Shown: piece after piece, positions 1 to 14,752 of the stretch
Numbering within the stretch: position 1 is the stretch's first letter
Layout: each line of letters begins with the position of its first letter
DNA from: Plumapathes pennacea
Taxonomy: Eukaryota > Cnidaria > Anthozoa > Antipatharia > Myriopathidae
Assembly: GCA_964036295.1 (NCBI GenBank)
Contig: OZ038463.1
Coordinates: forward strand, 9,663,274 to 9,727,273
Direction: 5' to 3'
DNA length: 64,000 bases
The notes under the pieces: generated by a model
Database searches by the model: none
What the model was told of the DNA's origin: nothing
What the model saw: only the letters and a program-made list of their open reading frames with translations
Program-made: the position numbers and the translations under genes

Positions 1-129
1 ATGGCCTGGCAAAACGAGGACACATTGTGGCGGCAACAATGTGTCCTTCGATGTTTCCAGGGTGGCAAAAATGTGCGGCAATATCGTTGCGCTCAGTGCG
101 AACACAAGAAATGTTTCTGAAGCTTTCAG

Positions 130-163
<34 letters not shown>

Positions 164-288
164 TGTCTAGGACACGACTTTTGTGTCCGCAACAATTGCT
201 CCGCGCGTGGCAAAACGGGAAAACATTTCAGAAACATGCGCGCTAGCAATGTTTCCCCCACAATGTGTCCTCGTTTTACCAGGCCTTA
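1..288. mobile_element. Inverted-repeat (MITE-like) element in a CNOT1 intron or 3' region
   Basis: Bases 3-30 (GGCCTGGCAAAACGAGGACA onward) pair with 258-286 with one mismatch, forming terminal inverted repeats of about 28 bp. The interior contains further partial copies of GGCAAAA and AATGTGTCC words and a 30-base poly(A) run near 131-160. No coding capacity. The left boundary is at the window edge. Confidence 0.75.
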
Positions 289-337
289 AGTGAGAGTTAT
301 GGCCACTCTTTCCACGCGTGGACTGGTGACTCCTTAC

Positions 338-494
338 CCTGTTGAGCAGGTTGATTTTCGTCACGTTGTTCGACGCATCTCCAGAGTGTCGCACCAACAG
401 AGCGATGAGGCGACAGTAAGCGTCTAACGTGTTGAAACACTTCGCACGAGACATGTTCGGGTTGTTGGCCTGAAGAAAAAAAACAAAAAAAAAA

Positions 495-545
<51 letters not shown>

Positions 546-746
546 GAAACGTTGTTAATTGTCCACCACAAAGACAGCTTTATTTCACAACCGGTACAAA
601 ATGGTTAAGAAACTAATCAAGAATAAGCCATCACCTGCATGTATTCCCTAGCTTTCAATGAAATCGCGTCGAATCTTATCGAATTCCTCTCTTCCCTTTT
701 CATTGTTGATCATGTAACACTGTGTTACATAATTTGGGCCTCAATC

Positions 747-784
<38 letters not shown>

Positions 785-3700
785 ACTTACGTAGTCTGCT
801 AAAGCGCGATACGTGACTTCCACACACAGTTCCGTACTGATCCGAAAGAACCTGGTGATGAGGTCATCTGACCTCAGGATGCCTTGCTGATGAAGCTAGA
901 AAAATAATCACATGATTAGTCAATCAACGTAGATCATGATTAAATCAATTTGTAAGTCCAAATAAATGTGGGACCATGAACACTGAGCACACTTACGAGG
1001 GCCACGAAAGTGGAGAAAGCTTTCTCGCTGTCCTTTCCTGCGCCTGGCTGATGGCACAGACGAACCCACTCCCGCAACAAGTACTCCACCTGTAAAATAC
1101 GTTATACATATCACTCCAGTTGGCAGACATATTACACATCAGTAAAACAGCAAACGCTGTAGAGTGTACGTGGCTTTTTTCGCTCTTTGAATTGTTGACA
1201 GGGTGATGCAGATGAATCGATATCGACCTCTCTGTCGATGTCGGATCGATTCCACTTTAACGATATCAGTCAATATCAGTATGAATCGGGAAGGGAACTG
1301 GATACTTGATTCGTGATGGAGTAAAAAACTTTAAAAACTTTTATGCTAAATTGCCTATAGATCTCATTGACTTTGAAATATTTCAATTCTAATGCAGCAT
1401 TTTGCCCTGAACTTCGTCTATATTTCTCTCGTAAAAGTCAACGAGATTAGGAGACATTTGATTATCTATATCGACAAGGACCAGCAAGGAGAGCAAAGTC
1501 TCACACAGCACCTTATCATGCAGCCCAGGAGGGTCCTCAAAGCCATGAAATTGGGCCGGTACACCCGGGGTCAGAGACGTGGGGCCACCAGGTGCCTTGT
1601 TGTCGGAAGCCTCATGCAGATGGGCCCCTGGCCCCGCTGGGCCATTATTTGCCTCCAGTAGCGAGGAAAGCCTGCAAAGAGAAGGTAAGAATACGGCACC
1701 ATAAATAGCAACAAGAGATGCGTGCGGGGAAGGATCACTCGTGATATGTTCGCATCATATGTTCCAACAGTTATTGGAGTGGAGCAAACGTAAATATCGC
1801 AGTTAATGATGCAGCAAAGCTAACTGAAACAAGAAAGGACAAGTGACGAGACGTGTCAAATCCTACCCTTCATTGTTTTGCCTGTTGTGCGCAATCCTGG
1901 TCAGAGCTTCTATCGTGTGGTACAAGTCATTCTACAAAAACAAATCAAAACAACTTAGGCCCGTTTCAAACGTCGCACCACTGCCATGCCGAACTCAATG
2001 CAAATTAACTCAAACAATGGATTTTGCTCATTTGCACTGAGTTCGGCAAGGTAGTGGCGCGACGTTGGAAATGGGCCTTGCTGAAAGTTAAAAAACGCCT
2101 TACTACCACCCTACCACTCCTCTACTCCTCCTCCCCCCCAACTCCCCCCCCCCCCCCCCCCCTCTCTCTCTCTCTCTCTCACTCAATATCCACTTCGTTA
2201 TTCTAGTCCAATAGAATTTAAAAAGATTGACAGGCACACGTCGTACCTCGCTTACGTGTGAAATGTGTTTCTCGTCCTGAACGTATTTAGTCAGCTGGAT
2301 GGCAAAGTGCACTGCTGCTAAGTTGTGTCCATTGTCCATACACTGTAGGAGAAACAAACATCACGATATCAACTTCAATTTTCTCTTTCAATCTCTCACC
2401 AGAGATATGCCATACAGTATGGAGAATTTGACATTTGACAGTTTGTTAGATTAAAGCTGATCGGATGATCGATTCTCACTACATCATCCATACATTTTCT
2501 TATTGAATGGTTGGGAGAATCTGCGTTTTGAACGTGGGAATGAAAGGGTTAAAGAGTGCCTGAGTGTTGATGCTTTGCGTGCCTGTGTTTACATGTATGC
2601 TCGTCCGGAAGCTTTGCCACTTTTCGGTCGCCCACGATATGGTCTGGCGTCTATTGCATGTCATGTGTAATAAGTGTCTTTAAGTTTATAATCGTTAGCC
2701 GCCATTTTCGTGTAGTACGACGCCGACTGTTGTTGGGCGAGCAATGCATTGTGGACGCTACTCGACAGTCCCCGTCTTTGGGAGAGAGAAAGAACTTTCA
2801 TATGAATATACCTGCACGAGGTGCAAATCGAACTCTCTCATGTTAAACAGGTGCCTTCGGATCAGGATGTCAATGGCTTCCAGATTGAACTTCAGTTCTG
2901 GAGGACAGTCGCACACAAACCTGAAAAGAAGATTACGGTTAAGAGGCGTTTTCGTGTGCGGTGCGTGTTCGTGTGTTATTGCGTGTTCGTGTTTATGTGT
3001 GTGTGACTGCTAAAACAAGACGCACTTGGTGACTTGTCTTGAAGTCCACATGGGTCCATATCCTCGCGGATCCTGTAAGCCTCTCAGTGCGATCAAGTGG
3101 CAGTCCTTATATCTCAGAGCCAACTCCGCATCGTTGGGTGAAACACCGTCCAATAAGCCTTCCACAGCCTGGAGTGAAACGTGAAAGAACGGCCTTCAAT
3201 ATTAGCCCCTCCAGACCATTTCTAGCTACCGCCCACATTTATTACTCACCTTCACAATGGGCCTTTTCCGAGACGCCTTATCAAAACGAGGCCTGGTGCG
3301 AAACCTTTTTTTATGAAAATGAGTTTTACTCACATGCTAATTTTTATAAGAAAGGATTCGCACTAGACCTCGTTTTGAAACAGAGGCAGTGGAAAAGTCC
3401 TACCTCTGACTGGACGTTATCAAAAAAATTTTTTTTAACAAGTCAAAAGGCTGGACCTCCGCGAAAAAGTGTGGAGAACTTATGGCTTCAATAATCCCCG
3501 TTAAATGTTGTGCAACCTCAGCATCAACAAGCCACTTTCACATTCGTGCGCAGTCGCTAATAGTGCTTTTTACTTCCATCATGAGTGTCGGATAAGTCAA
3601 CCTTTCTTAGTTTTCTTTCTGCAAAATCTGCGTTATGACCAGTGCATTGTAAACAGTGCATTATAACCAGTGCCCACCAAATTTGATCATCAAGTAGTTC

Positions 3701-4690
3701 GCCAGAGTATCTCAACCTCAACAAACCACGCAAGTGTGAAAGTACTTCATATTATCCAGTGAAATTCCGTGAACGAGGATATTGATTTTTCTTGGCAGGG
3801 AGTCGAGACTAGCCTGATTATCAGACTGTCGGAGATCGTTCGTTGCTCTTCCTCTTCCCTCCCATCAATTAGGGGGAGGAGGGAAGAGGAAGAGCAACGA
3901 ACGATCTCCCACCGTCTGATAATCAGGTTAAGTCGAGACCGGAAGGAAGATATTTTGTAAAGAAAGTTCCCTTTCTCAAACAGTAGTCCCACAATTTACC
4001 TTGTGCAGCAGTCTGATGGCCACCACGTGGTCCCTGGAGATGCGCGCCTGCGCTATAATGTCCAGCAGGCCATGGATGGTGGCGACGTGCTGATTGGTGG
4101 ATGGGGCGATGATGGCGTGTAGGCGTTGTTCGATTTCAGCCGCGCACTTGCCCAGGATATTCACCACGTCATCTTGCATAAACGACTAAAATGAAGATAA
4201 GATGAACGAACAGTGAAAGGTCAGGAGGACCCATCAACACGTAACAACAAACAACAACAACAACAACAACAACAAACATAAGATAAACGAGCAGTGAGTG
4301 AAGGACCCGTCAACACAAACAACAACAAAAAACAAACAACGAAAAAAACACAAACGAATAGTGAGCGAAGGACCCGTCAACACGAGAACCCTGGTGTACA
4401 CTGGAAGACTATGAGTAACAAATACCAACAAACAACACACAAACAAGAACAACAGGGGGAAGGACGTGTGTTTGTATGCGAGTGAACAAGTTTGTAGTGT
4501 CATAAATTCCTTCATAACTTACCGACGGAGTGCCGATTTCTGAGCTGGACACCAAGCCGTGTTCGTAGATTGGCTTCGGCAGAGGGGCTGGAGTAGGGAT
4601 GGATTCTCCAGGGGAAGGGGGTTGGAAGCCTGGAATGCTCCGAGCGAATTCCTCGTACACGGCCGTCTGGCTGGCGTTCACACCTCCAAC
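338..4690 (-). CDS. CNOT1: CNOT1 exons 39-48 (connector region before the NOT1 C-terminal domain)
   Basis: Coding exons, 5' to 3' on the minus strand: 4523-4690, 4000-4185, 3026-3168, 2812-2920, 2256-2342, 1867-1931, 1512-1671, 997-1089, 791-895 and 338-469. Translation gives [13 protein letters not shown], then the helical connector ([33 protein letters not shown]), then [18 protein letters not shown] and finally [20 protein letters not shown]. The exon at 3026-3168 ends with a phase-2 donor of sequence GTGCGT. The exon pair 1867-1931 and 1512-1671 is short and variable compared with the conserved neighbours, with a Gly/Pro/Ala-rich linker. The last exon in the window ends in frame at a GTAAGG donor, so the gene continues leftward. 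Confidence 0.92.
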
Positions 4691-7600
4691 CTTCAAGGAA
4701 CTAACTGTTAAACGACTATGCTTTTTAACGTGATACTTTGCTTTGCCAACCCTGTACGGACTAGTCTAAGTCATCTGTTGTAGTTCACACTATATGATAA
4801 AAGTACGAAATATTTTTTTAAATCGAAGATCGACAAGTTTCAGTGTTGGTTCTTTACTAAATGTTAGCATTTATTCGTCAAAACATCGAGGGAAGGACTT
4901 TAGTAATGCTGAATTGGGTTAACAGTTCTATTTTTTCGAAAGATTATTAAAATTAATAAAATCTGATCGATTTCCACAAACCGGTGAAAGGATTCACGTT
5001 TCACTTGTTTGCACTGATCAATCATTCAGTGCCTCATTTAATGACCTTTGATGGAATAAATTAAACTGTTTTGGTATCGTCTCTAACATTCAAGGAGGTA
5101 TCAATAATATTCAAGGAGTTTGAAGGACATTTCAAGGAGAAAACCGAATTTCTCGAAAGTCAAGGACTTGTCACGGACCTGGTATAAGGGTAGGGACGGA
5201 GAACATGCGACCAGCTCACCTTTAGCCTGATCTGTTCTGGCATTCGTTCAGCTTGGTATGTCAACACAACTGGGTCACAGTAGCGTCTGCCCTCACTTCG
5301 CGCCCTTCTCCGCACATCGCATTCCTGATAAAAACAACGAAATGAGGATCAAAAGAGTAACTTCACAATCGATAGCACTACGCAAAAACGGGGTACATGA
5401 TTTGCAGATGCTCTCATTTCACAGTAGGTTAATAATTAACACTAAACAAGTCGATTTTGTCATACTGCAAACAAAGTTAAACATTTTGGAGAAGCGGAGG
5501 GGGTGTAAATTCGCACCTGTGGGGGGAAGTAACGGTACTTACAGTTGCGAGTCTTTTGTCCATCTCTGGCAGAGCTTTCTCCACTGCTGTTTTCTGAATA
5601 AAGCTGCACGCTAGCTCGGTGTTCTCTTCGCTGATCACAGACGCCGCGTGTTCCACCATCTCCTTCTGTTGCTGGTTTGCTCCCTGAAACAACAAACAAC
5701 ACCGAGCTGACAAACACAATGGCAGGGACCTGGGCACAAGCCCGACGCTGACAAATGCAGCGCGGGCACAACAATCGGCTAATTCATTTAAAAATTCCTT
5801 TCCAAAGGAAATCAAAACTAATTCATTCTTTTGGACTGGGAGCCTTGTACTTAAACTTCACATTGTAATTTGCCACACTTTGTAATAGTCTGAAGACCCC
5901 AGAATGTGTCTATGCAAACGCCATTCGAGCCGCCATACAGTACCGTCGACGCGTCAAGTGTAACCTCTCCTCGTGAGTCGCGCGTCAAAATTTGACTTGC
6001 TCCATATTGGAAGACATCTCATTTGGCAAGATCTTACGAGTTGGCGCCTTTTTTCATTTTCCGCTATCCAAACGGTTCGCTTACAAATATCTCAAACTCT
6101 TTCAAAGTACAAAACACGAGGTCTCTTCTTACCCGAAGCGCGTTCAAGAAGTTGGACCTGAGGTTGTTGTTGATGCTGATAAGGAGTGGCTCGCGGCACG
6201 TGATCAGCGCCATGCCCGCGGTCATGAAGCGCACCATGTGGTGAGCAGCCGCCCTCATCCGACTCTCCTCAGGATCAAGTGCAAAGTCCTGAGGAGAAAA
6301 AAAGAAAAATAAATCAGAAAAATATGAGTTCAAAAACTGTAAAAATGGGAAAATGACGATAATGATGATGATGATGATGACAACGATAGTGAATATGATA
6401 ACAACGATGCGACGATTCTAACAATGATCACGACACAGATAGTGATGACGATGACGATAATGATGACGCTAATGATGACGACAGTGATGACGATAATGAT
6501 GACGCTAATGATGACGACAGTGATGACGCTGATGACGACGCTGATGACAGTGACAGTGACATGGTAGATGTCAGGATACTGCTTGTGCCACGCAGTCGGC
6601 CTGTTTATCTTCCTACCTACCTACTCAGTTATTTACTTATTAGTTGTGTTGAAGTTAAATTTGGATTAGATTTTTGGCTCTTTTCCCGTCTTCTTCTGAG
6701 GGCAGTCACCTGTTTTGTTAACTTCAGTAGAGCTAACCTTTTTGGCGATCATCTCGACGGTGATCAGACAAATTTTCTTGGACCTCTCCACAACAGGATG
6801 AACCAGTTCCTGTACAGCTCGCTCAATAGCAGGACGTACAAACTGCTTCAGGTGAGGATGCTGCTGGAACAACGGAATCTGCACACAGAAAGCACACTTA
6901 ATTTAGTGATCAGGCTTCTACATGGACAGAGCAGGTTTTGACTGACTACAAAGTATCTGTGTGGCTGCTTTACTGTTGAGTTTTTAGTTGGCTGAGGTCT
7001 CTTTTGTAACATTTTTCACCAAATCTTGGGAGAAAAAAAAAAAAGAAAAAGAAAAAGAAAGAAGGCCAAATGCGATTTAGCAAGCAAGTGGAGTGCATTA
7101 TCCTGCTAAGAAAGCCAACTGCGATTTACTTCTGGTTGGTAGAGGTTTCTTACTGCCTGGTGTTATGACTACTTTGGTGTGAGTTTTAAGAAAGTCATTC
7201 GAAAACCGCTCTGATATTTCTTTACTTCGTGCGGTTTTTGATGGCAGATCTCCGTGCCTTCAAATAAGAAAATGTGTGAGTGCTGTAGTGGCAATGAACT
7301 ACTCGTATCACTCTGAATCACAAAAAGCCTTGACCCCAACATGACAAATGTTAAAAAACGTTGAAATAAAGAAAGCATTATTTAAGTTGATCCCTCTCCC
7401 GAGTTAAAGAGCTAACACCGATGTGTTTTGAGGAGAATCTGTAAAGCGGCTCCACCTCACCTGTCCGTTAACCTGAATGTGAGGCGCGAGTCCCGCCAGA
7501 GAGGCAACGTTAATCTCCTGGTACGAGAACTGTGGGGGAGGTGGTGCGGCTGCCGGTTGACCCTGCTGTCCCCCTGCGGTGTTCGTGGTAGTGCCGGAGG

Positions 7601-10392
7601 TTTGGGCACTAGATTGGGCTGTGAAAGGAGGGACTGAGTGAGTTCAACGACAGCCATACATTCTGTCGAACATAATACATTTATTTTGTTCTCGACTTTG
7701 ATCTATAATGTTAATTGAACCGGGAACATAGCAGTCGGTGCTGGCGAGAACCAGCGTCCTGCCGACTGCGCCACCAGGACATTCCCGTAGTAGTACGTTT
7801 CCGACTACAAAGCTTGTTTTAGCTCAAAACCTGTCCAGGATAGCGAGTTTTAAATGAAACCTTCCCTTCTCAGGCTAAAAACTAACAAAAACGTCTGCTC
7901 CTAATCCAAGATTATGTACGCGCGTGTACCAGTGCATACCGCGCACGCCAACATTACCTTGTTTGTCCTTCTCCGGTGATGACAGCTGGTGCGGAATGTA
8001 TTTGAGTCTTTCTGGGTCTTTAAGAATGTCGGTTGGCTTGATTGACTATCCAAACAAATAAGAAAAAAGACAAAAAAAAAAAAATCGTCACTCATCAAAA
8101 GTATTGACCAACAACAAATCAGTGTGAGTCTTGTGGTTATAGTATAATAGACAAGCGTAACCAAATAAAAGGTACATAACTCACCTTCAGATCCAGACCG
8201 AGTGTGTTACACAGCACTTCCACTTCAAATTTGAGATTTAACTAAAAACATGAAAAAATAAATAGAGGGTGTCATAACAGAACCGGATCACACAAGATAT
8301 GGACACTCAAGCGTCATCCAAACACATAGAAAACAAAACCAACCTGGACAAAGGTTGGAAATGAACGCATACTTGGCTATATCGGAACGACCGATAAAGT
8401 GAGTGTGAGGAGGATACATCTAGAGGGGTGACAACTGGGTGGCGGGAGGGGTAGAAGGAAGGGATGGGGGTAAAAGGCGTGAATGGGCAAATGAACGGGT
8501 TGCCTGATGTGTAACTCTCGCCAACCTTCAGATCCGGCACTTGGTGTAACTCAGTTAGAACAGCCATGATAGCGATAACCCAGGGATTTGGTGGCTTAAA
8601 CACTCTGCTCTTTGCCGAGGATTCCATTACTTTGGCCACAAATGGTACCACATATAGCATCTCCTGGAGTCAGAGCGAAGGAAACACATGAATAACGAAA
8701 TCTATCGTATATGTCCCGCAATGTGAATACGAAATTGTAAAAACAGAGCTCAGCACAGCAAACGCCACGGCAGCAAACAACGTAATGCAAAGTGTTATGG
8801 ACGTACACCATTGAAACCCTAAAGCCTGGTTCACACGAGTAAAGCAAGCGAAAGCGCAAACGCTAACGCAAGCGACCGGTTCACACGGTAAAATTTGTGA
8901 AGCAAGCGCAAACGCAAGCGCAAACGCAAGCGCAAACGCAAGCGCAAGAGAATGGAAAAGTTTTCATTCTCTTGCGTTTGCGCTTACTTTACCGTGTGAA
9001 CCAGCCTTAATCGGTCTGTCAGGCCGACTCTTCGATAGTTTTCTCCTTACAGGAACTTTCAAGGTTAATACTTAGGAGGGGCATACAAACCTGCTGTCCT
9101 TTAAAGAATGCCTCGATTATCAGAGACTTTATGTCAAGGTCCTGTGCAGAAATGGAAGAGAATCAACATCAGCCTCGCAAAGACGGCGAATTAAACAGGA
9201 GCGATCTGAACGAGTACAAGCCAAGAAACATTCGCGCCAAGAGTTTCTAAACAGCTCACCTTCATAAGAATGGGTTTGTTGCGTGCCAGTGTCTGCAGTC
9301 CTAACCAGTGACCCAAATTCTTTAATAAAGATCGGTCGGAAAAGTTGGCGGGCACTTTATCAGACTGAAGCAGGACCTGTTCAATAACACCAAGGATACA
9401 GACAATCAGTTTGAAACTAACAGTCAATCAAAGCAAACTGAACAATGACAAAGACCTGGCCAAGAAAAAAAAAATCTATAGGTGCGATGAAACCCATGAA
9501 AATACCGCGTAAAACAATAGGTTTTCCCAAGAGGATTAGGCCAGGAAGCCAAACAAGGTTTGAGTCAAAAAACATGGATTTGTATGACGGAAAAGTCCTT
9601 TATCAGAAGCAGGGGCCCAGTTTTTCAAAGCACGATTAGGCTAATCCTGGATTAAGTCTAAACTTTCTTGTCATTTATATGCCTGAAAACGTGAAAACGA
9701 CTTTCTTGTTGACGTTTTAAGCTGGAACAAGCTTTCTAATCCATCTGCGAACAAAACCCTGCAGTTTATTGGGAGAAAGGTCGCGAGAAATAATTTCGTT
9801 AATCCTCGATTAGCTTAATCGACTTTCGAAAAACTGGGCCCTGATGTTTAGCTACTCCAAGCACTGCTAATACAAGAAATGTGTACCGCATAAATCCTTG
9901 TGGGGTTTAGTACATTTACATCGACTCGTGTTAGTTCGTACAATGCATCGCTTTAAAAAACGAGCATAACTTGACCTTAATGTTTCTGTAGGTTTCCTTG
10001 AGTACTTCCTTGGCAAAGGCCACTAGATCCAGCACGTCCATGAAATCGAGATAGAGCTGGTGGAAGTTGGGCTCGATACTGGACCTCTTCATCACCAGGT
10101 ACTGGGTCAACCACGGAATGTGTTCAGGTTGAACGAGTTGCCGCAATTCTTCGGCCTGGGAAAAAACGAGGACGAAAAAAGATTAATTCTTTGATCATAA
10201 AACTGGTACAGTAATCGAGGCATGACCTTGCCATTCAGCAACTCTTAACTTGAAGTATAGCCAAATTTTATGTTTAATGCTTAATGTTTAATGCGGAGAT
10301 TGATTGAACTATGGTTGTTAGATTTTATACTACGATCTAAGGAGTGAAAGGACTCATCTTGGGTGACACCATGAAAGGCATCTAAATCCCCC

Positions 10393-10423
<31 letters not shown>

Positions 10424-12533
10424 GCTCCAAGCTATTGAAACACACCGTACCTTTTGCTGCAAGTTGCTCGCGGAAATATTGTTGAAGATGAAGTGGGCCT
10501 TGTCTTGCACGGCTTCAGGAGGCTGCGGCACTTCACTGGACTCCGTAGCGCCCAGCAGCGTGTCAATGTTGCTCGCATTTGCTATGGATGGTTCCTTTCC
10601 TCGGAGTGTGGACGGGGTGATATCTGCAAGATATATAGTCTGAAATGTCAACCGGGAGACTACAAGATATAGTACATTCCGGCGAGACTTGCTTTACACG
10701 GTTTTGTTCATAACTGGAACAAACATTTCGTGACCGCAACATTCTGAAAATGCTTTTGTAATCGCAGATTTAATAGGCCATTTCCGTGTTTGCCTTTGAC
10801 CTACTGTTTGCAAACCAAAAACGAGCTTGGTTCCTATGACAACACGGAGGCCTCGTTTTGAAACAAAGCCAACTCGGAAACAGACTACAACTTGTGTCCA
10901 CGTTATTAACACTCTAATAAATCGCTGGTAATGGTGCACATACCTCCCGCGGCAGACACGGCCTTCGCAGGTAGTGCGGTGGTGGTGACCGTGCTGGTCG
11001 GCACTCCCACGCTCCGGCTGGCCCCACCCAGTCCTGCGCCGGTGAAGGTGGGTGTACCCGCCAGCGTGCTCTGCGTGGGCGTGGCACGACTTAACAGCCT
11101 CGACGCCAGGGGATCCTATAAAAAAAGACAAGGAAATGGGAGTCAGTTGTGTGAGGAAACATGTGTTCGAACCTACGATCACCTTTTTTTCAAGTCAGCG
11201 GTCACTGAAACCAGGAAACTCAAAACTTAGACTCGATGATTAACAAACTAATAACTCGGGTAAATCACCACTTGCTTTCTTGAGTGAGAATATCGCAACC
11301 GGGTTTTGATTTTGCTCTTGGTTGGCCAAGAATGTTGCTAAACTTGCTAGTGCTTGTGTGCTTGTGTTTTGTTTTTTGTTTTGAGTTTGGGTTCTTTTCC
11401 TTTTACAGGGGGGAAGGGAGGGGGGATACCTAAAAAAGCATCTTAAATGCGCTATGTTTTTATAACTTGAACATACGCTCTAGTGTACTCTGAAGAGTCC
11501 ACGTGCCAAGCCGTACCTGACTGTATCTTCCCACTGGTGGTTCACGTGACTGCTGTCCGTACTCTATGTACTCTATCAATGACTGTGGAAAGTCCCGGAA
11601 GTGTGGAATGGACGCCAGATGTTGGCAGTAGTGAGGATAATCCTTCAGCCTGCAGGAAGACAACGGAGACTTCAAGTCAGACTAAAGTGCATTTGCCGTA
11701 TAGGCCATGTCACCAGATTCCAGGGTTCACATAGAAATATTGGCACAAACTTCCATGGCTTTTCCAAGACTATTCCATGGCTTTTAATATCATTCCTTGA
11801 CCTCAAAAGTTGACGCTATTACAAACATTGTAACACAGATTGCCCTGGTAGCCAAATGTTATTGTGCTTGACAGAAAGTTTCCAAAATTTCTATATTGAC
11901 CAACCATTGGCTTGAGACTAATTTTGGTAATAGAAAAATATCAAGATTTCATAACTTTTCCATGCCCTGAACACATTTTCCTGAATTGACCTTTCAATGA
12001 CCGTATAAACCCTGGTTTTCCAAACTATGGATTTTCTCGAGTTGTGACGTTTCTAAACGATTTGCATGCAACATGATTCGGGGATAGCTGATGTTTCAAA
12101 ATAAATTTAAGAATATAATATTTGTACAATAATATTTGTACAATTATAGTAAGAATCAAAGCAAGTAAAAAAAAAGATAGCAATAACAACTCCTCGAGTA
12201 TAGGTAAAAAAAGAAAAGTTAGGTTTTAGACGTAAAGGTTTTAAGCGTGATACGCTTTGGAAAAGGAAAGAGAGAGCCATGTAGATGATTGACCAACCTG
12301 GTTTTGAACCTGTCCAGAGCTGCTATGCCAAACAAATACATCTTGCTGTTGAAAGCCTTCCTCAAGGCATCAAGCACGTATCTCAAAGCGATACCAAGAG
12401 CCATGTAACTGAAATAGTTTACATTAACAGTTTATTATAAGCACACACATGCACACATCTCATTGGACCACCCACTCTCCTCCCCCGAGAAACCCTTCTT
12501 GACTGCATGCTCGCTAAAGAGCATGTAGTTAAT

Positions 12534-12590
<57 letters not shown>

Positions 12591-14640
12591 TTATTAAGAG
12601 TTCTACTAAACCATGATGAGGGGAACTGAACCTGGAATCACGGACAAACACAACACCCTACTGGCACTGAGACCATTTACTGCTACAGTGTATGCCCATA
12701 ACAATCACTCATCAATCGTTTACTCCCAATAGTTCCCTTTGGCCTTTTTTACCCAATCAGCTTCCTCCTTATAACACATCAGACAATACCAGCTCAACGC
12801 CTGAGTTCAGATTACAAATTCTCCGAGCTGAACCACCAAGGCCCGGTGTTTCAAAGCGCGATTAGGCTAATCCTGGATTCGGTCTAAACTTTCTTGTCAT
12901 TTATAAGCCTGAAAATGTGAAGGTTTCGTCCACAACGACTTTCTTGATAGCGTTTTAAGCTGGAACAAACTTTCTAATCTATCTTTGCACAAAACCCTGC
13001 AGTTTATTGGCAGAGAGGTCGTCAGAAAGAATTTCGTTAATCCTGGATTAGCCTAATCGGCTTTTGAACAACATGTTCTCATTCCTTTGCTACAAATTCT
13101 GAGTACAGGTTTTAGCTTTTACTTTCTGGAGGTATCGTACTTACGTCACGAGACCTTGTTCTATAATGCCACCAAACAGACAAGCCGTGGTGTGCAGCTC
13201 CTTGTCCGGGTACTGAGGGAAGAATCGGTACTCCTCGAACAGGTTCCGTAACATGCACAGGAAGATATCCTGCAAACAACAACAACCATCAAATTACGAC
13301 TTACACAATAATGATCATGATCATTAAAAACAGCAACAACAACAACAACAACATCGTATTGCGCGAGTAATTATCGCTTCCAAAGACAAGTCACGACTTA
13401 CCAAAAACTAGATTTCTGAAGTTATGCGATTTGGAACAACCCATCCGAAAAACATGTACTCGCATGAAGTGTCATTGTTGAACTAACAGTTTCAAATTTC
13501 TCCTTGCTAACTTCTGTCCAGTGCAAGAAGCGCTTAATAACAGAGACAAGCATGGCGCAACAAGAATCTTCCAATTATGGTAATACGTTTAGGCTCTTGT
13601 ATACGGTCTTACAGCAACCACTGCTGTCTAATAACGAGATTCCGAGGTTCTGAGGTTCGCAAATTTGTTAATGATGATCTCACTTCCAGAATCATCCGTA
13701 TGACTATGATGATGAGGACGTCAAACACTTGACTGTCATTTTAGTCTGAAGATTGAGTACGTTAAAGTTCCTTACCCTCTCTTTCTTAATGGGAGAGTCC
13801 TTGAACTTCTTGAGCATCTCCAGCACCTCGTCAATACTGATGGTGGGGTTGGGAGGGTGGTTATAGATTCGCTGGAAGTAAGAGTTGGCCTCATCTTCCA
13901 CTTCTTTAGTGAAGGATTGGTCCATGCCAGGCCACACTTGGGACATGTCCGCAGTACCAGTTGTCACTAGAAGCAAGAGTTCAGTTTTATCGATTGATTG
14001 TTGAAAATATACATGTGATTGCTTTGATTTTGCACTTGGTTTTATATCGGTCCAAACACGATTACCAGCAATTTGGCTCATCAGGTGAACATGCAAAACC
14101 AATTGCGACCTGGTCATGCAAACAAGTGACAATAATCAACAGTGGCAGCTTTTTCTTTTTTTTTTTCAAAGTAAAACCAGTGTTGGTCGAAAGTGTTACG
14201 GCTTCTATGATTGCCCTTGAATTACTTTGGTTTTGGCTTTAACTGTTTACTAGAGCCGTTTTCCGATAACTGTCGAAAGTAATCGTGTGATTGCCTTAGT
14301 TTTGCGTTCTCTACGCTTTTGGATTGGTCCAAACAAGTTTTAGCACTCTTGGCAAATCAGCAGTAAAAGCAAAACCTGGTTAGCAAGCGGCGACGGCGTT
14401 TCCTTGTTCTGCTGATTGGTTTCTTCATCAAAGTAAAAACCAAACGCGAACAACGTTAGTTTCTGATTGATCAAACGTGTTTCTTAGAGCATCTGTAATT
14501 GGCGGTGCACTTACTTTGGTTTTGGTTTTTGACAGTCAACCGAAAACAGCTCTATTGCCTCAAACTTTCACTACATACCTTGTCTCATCCTATCAGCCTG
14601 ATTTCTCTGAGCCATGGCTGCCTGTTGTTGCTGTTGCTGT

Positions 14641-14685
<45 letters not shown>

Positions 14686-14697
14686 TGTTGCTGTTGC

Positions 14698-14752
<55 letters not shown>

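Noticed and set aside
3039..3494. 151-codon plus-strand frame
   Set aside because: It runs antisense across a CNOT1 exon and through a hairpin element; no family motif.
6358..6560. Aspartate-repeat coding exon from the GATGAC array
   Set aside because: No splice sites or frame connect it to a gene; it lies in an intron between two well-supported CNOT1 exons.
7706..7792. Functional tRNA gene
   Set aside because: A-box and B-box words are present, but I cannot pair a complete acceptor stem; a SINE fragment fits better.
8880..8950. CRISPR-like short regular repeats
   Set aside because: The units are contiguous hexamers without spacers inside an inverted-repeat element in an animal genome.
10931..11230. 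99-codon plus-strand frame rich in Ala, Val and Pro
   Set aside because: Antisense to CNOT1 exon 26, whose linker composition explains it.
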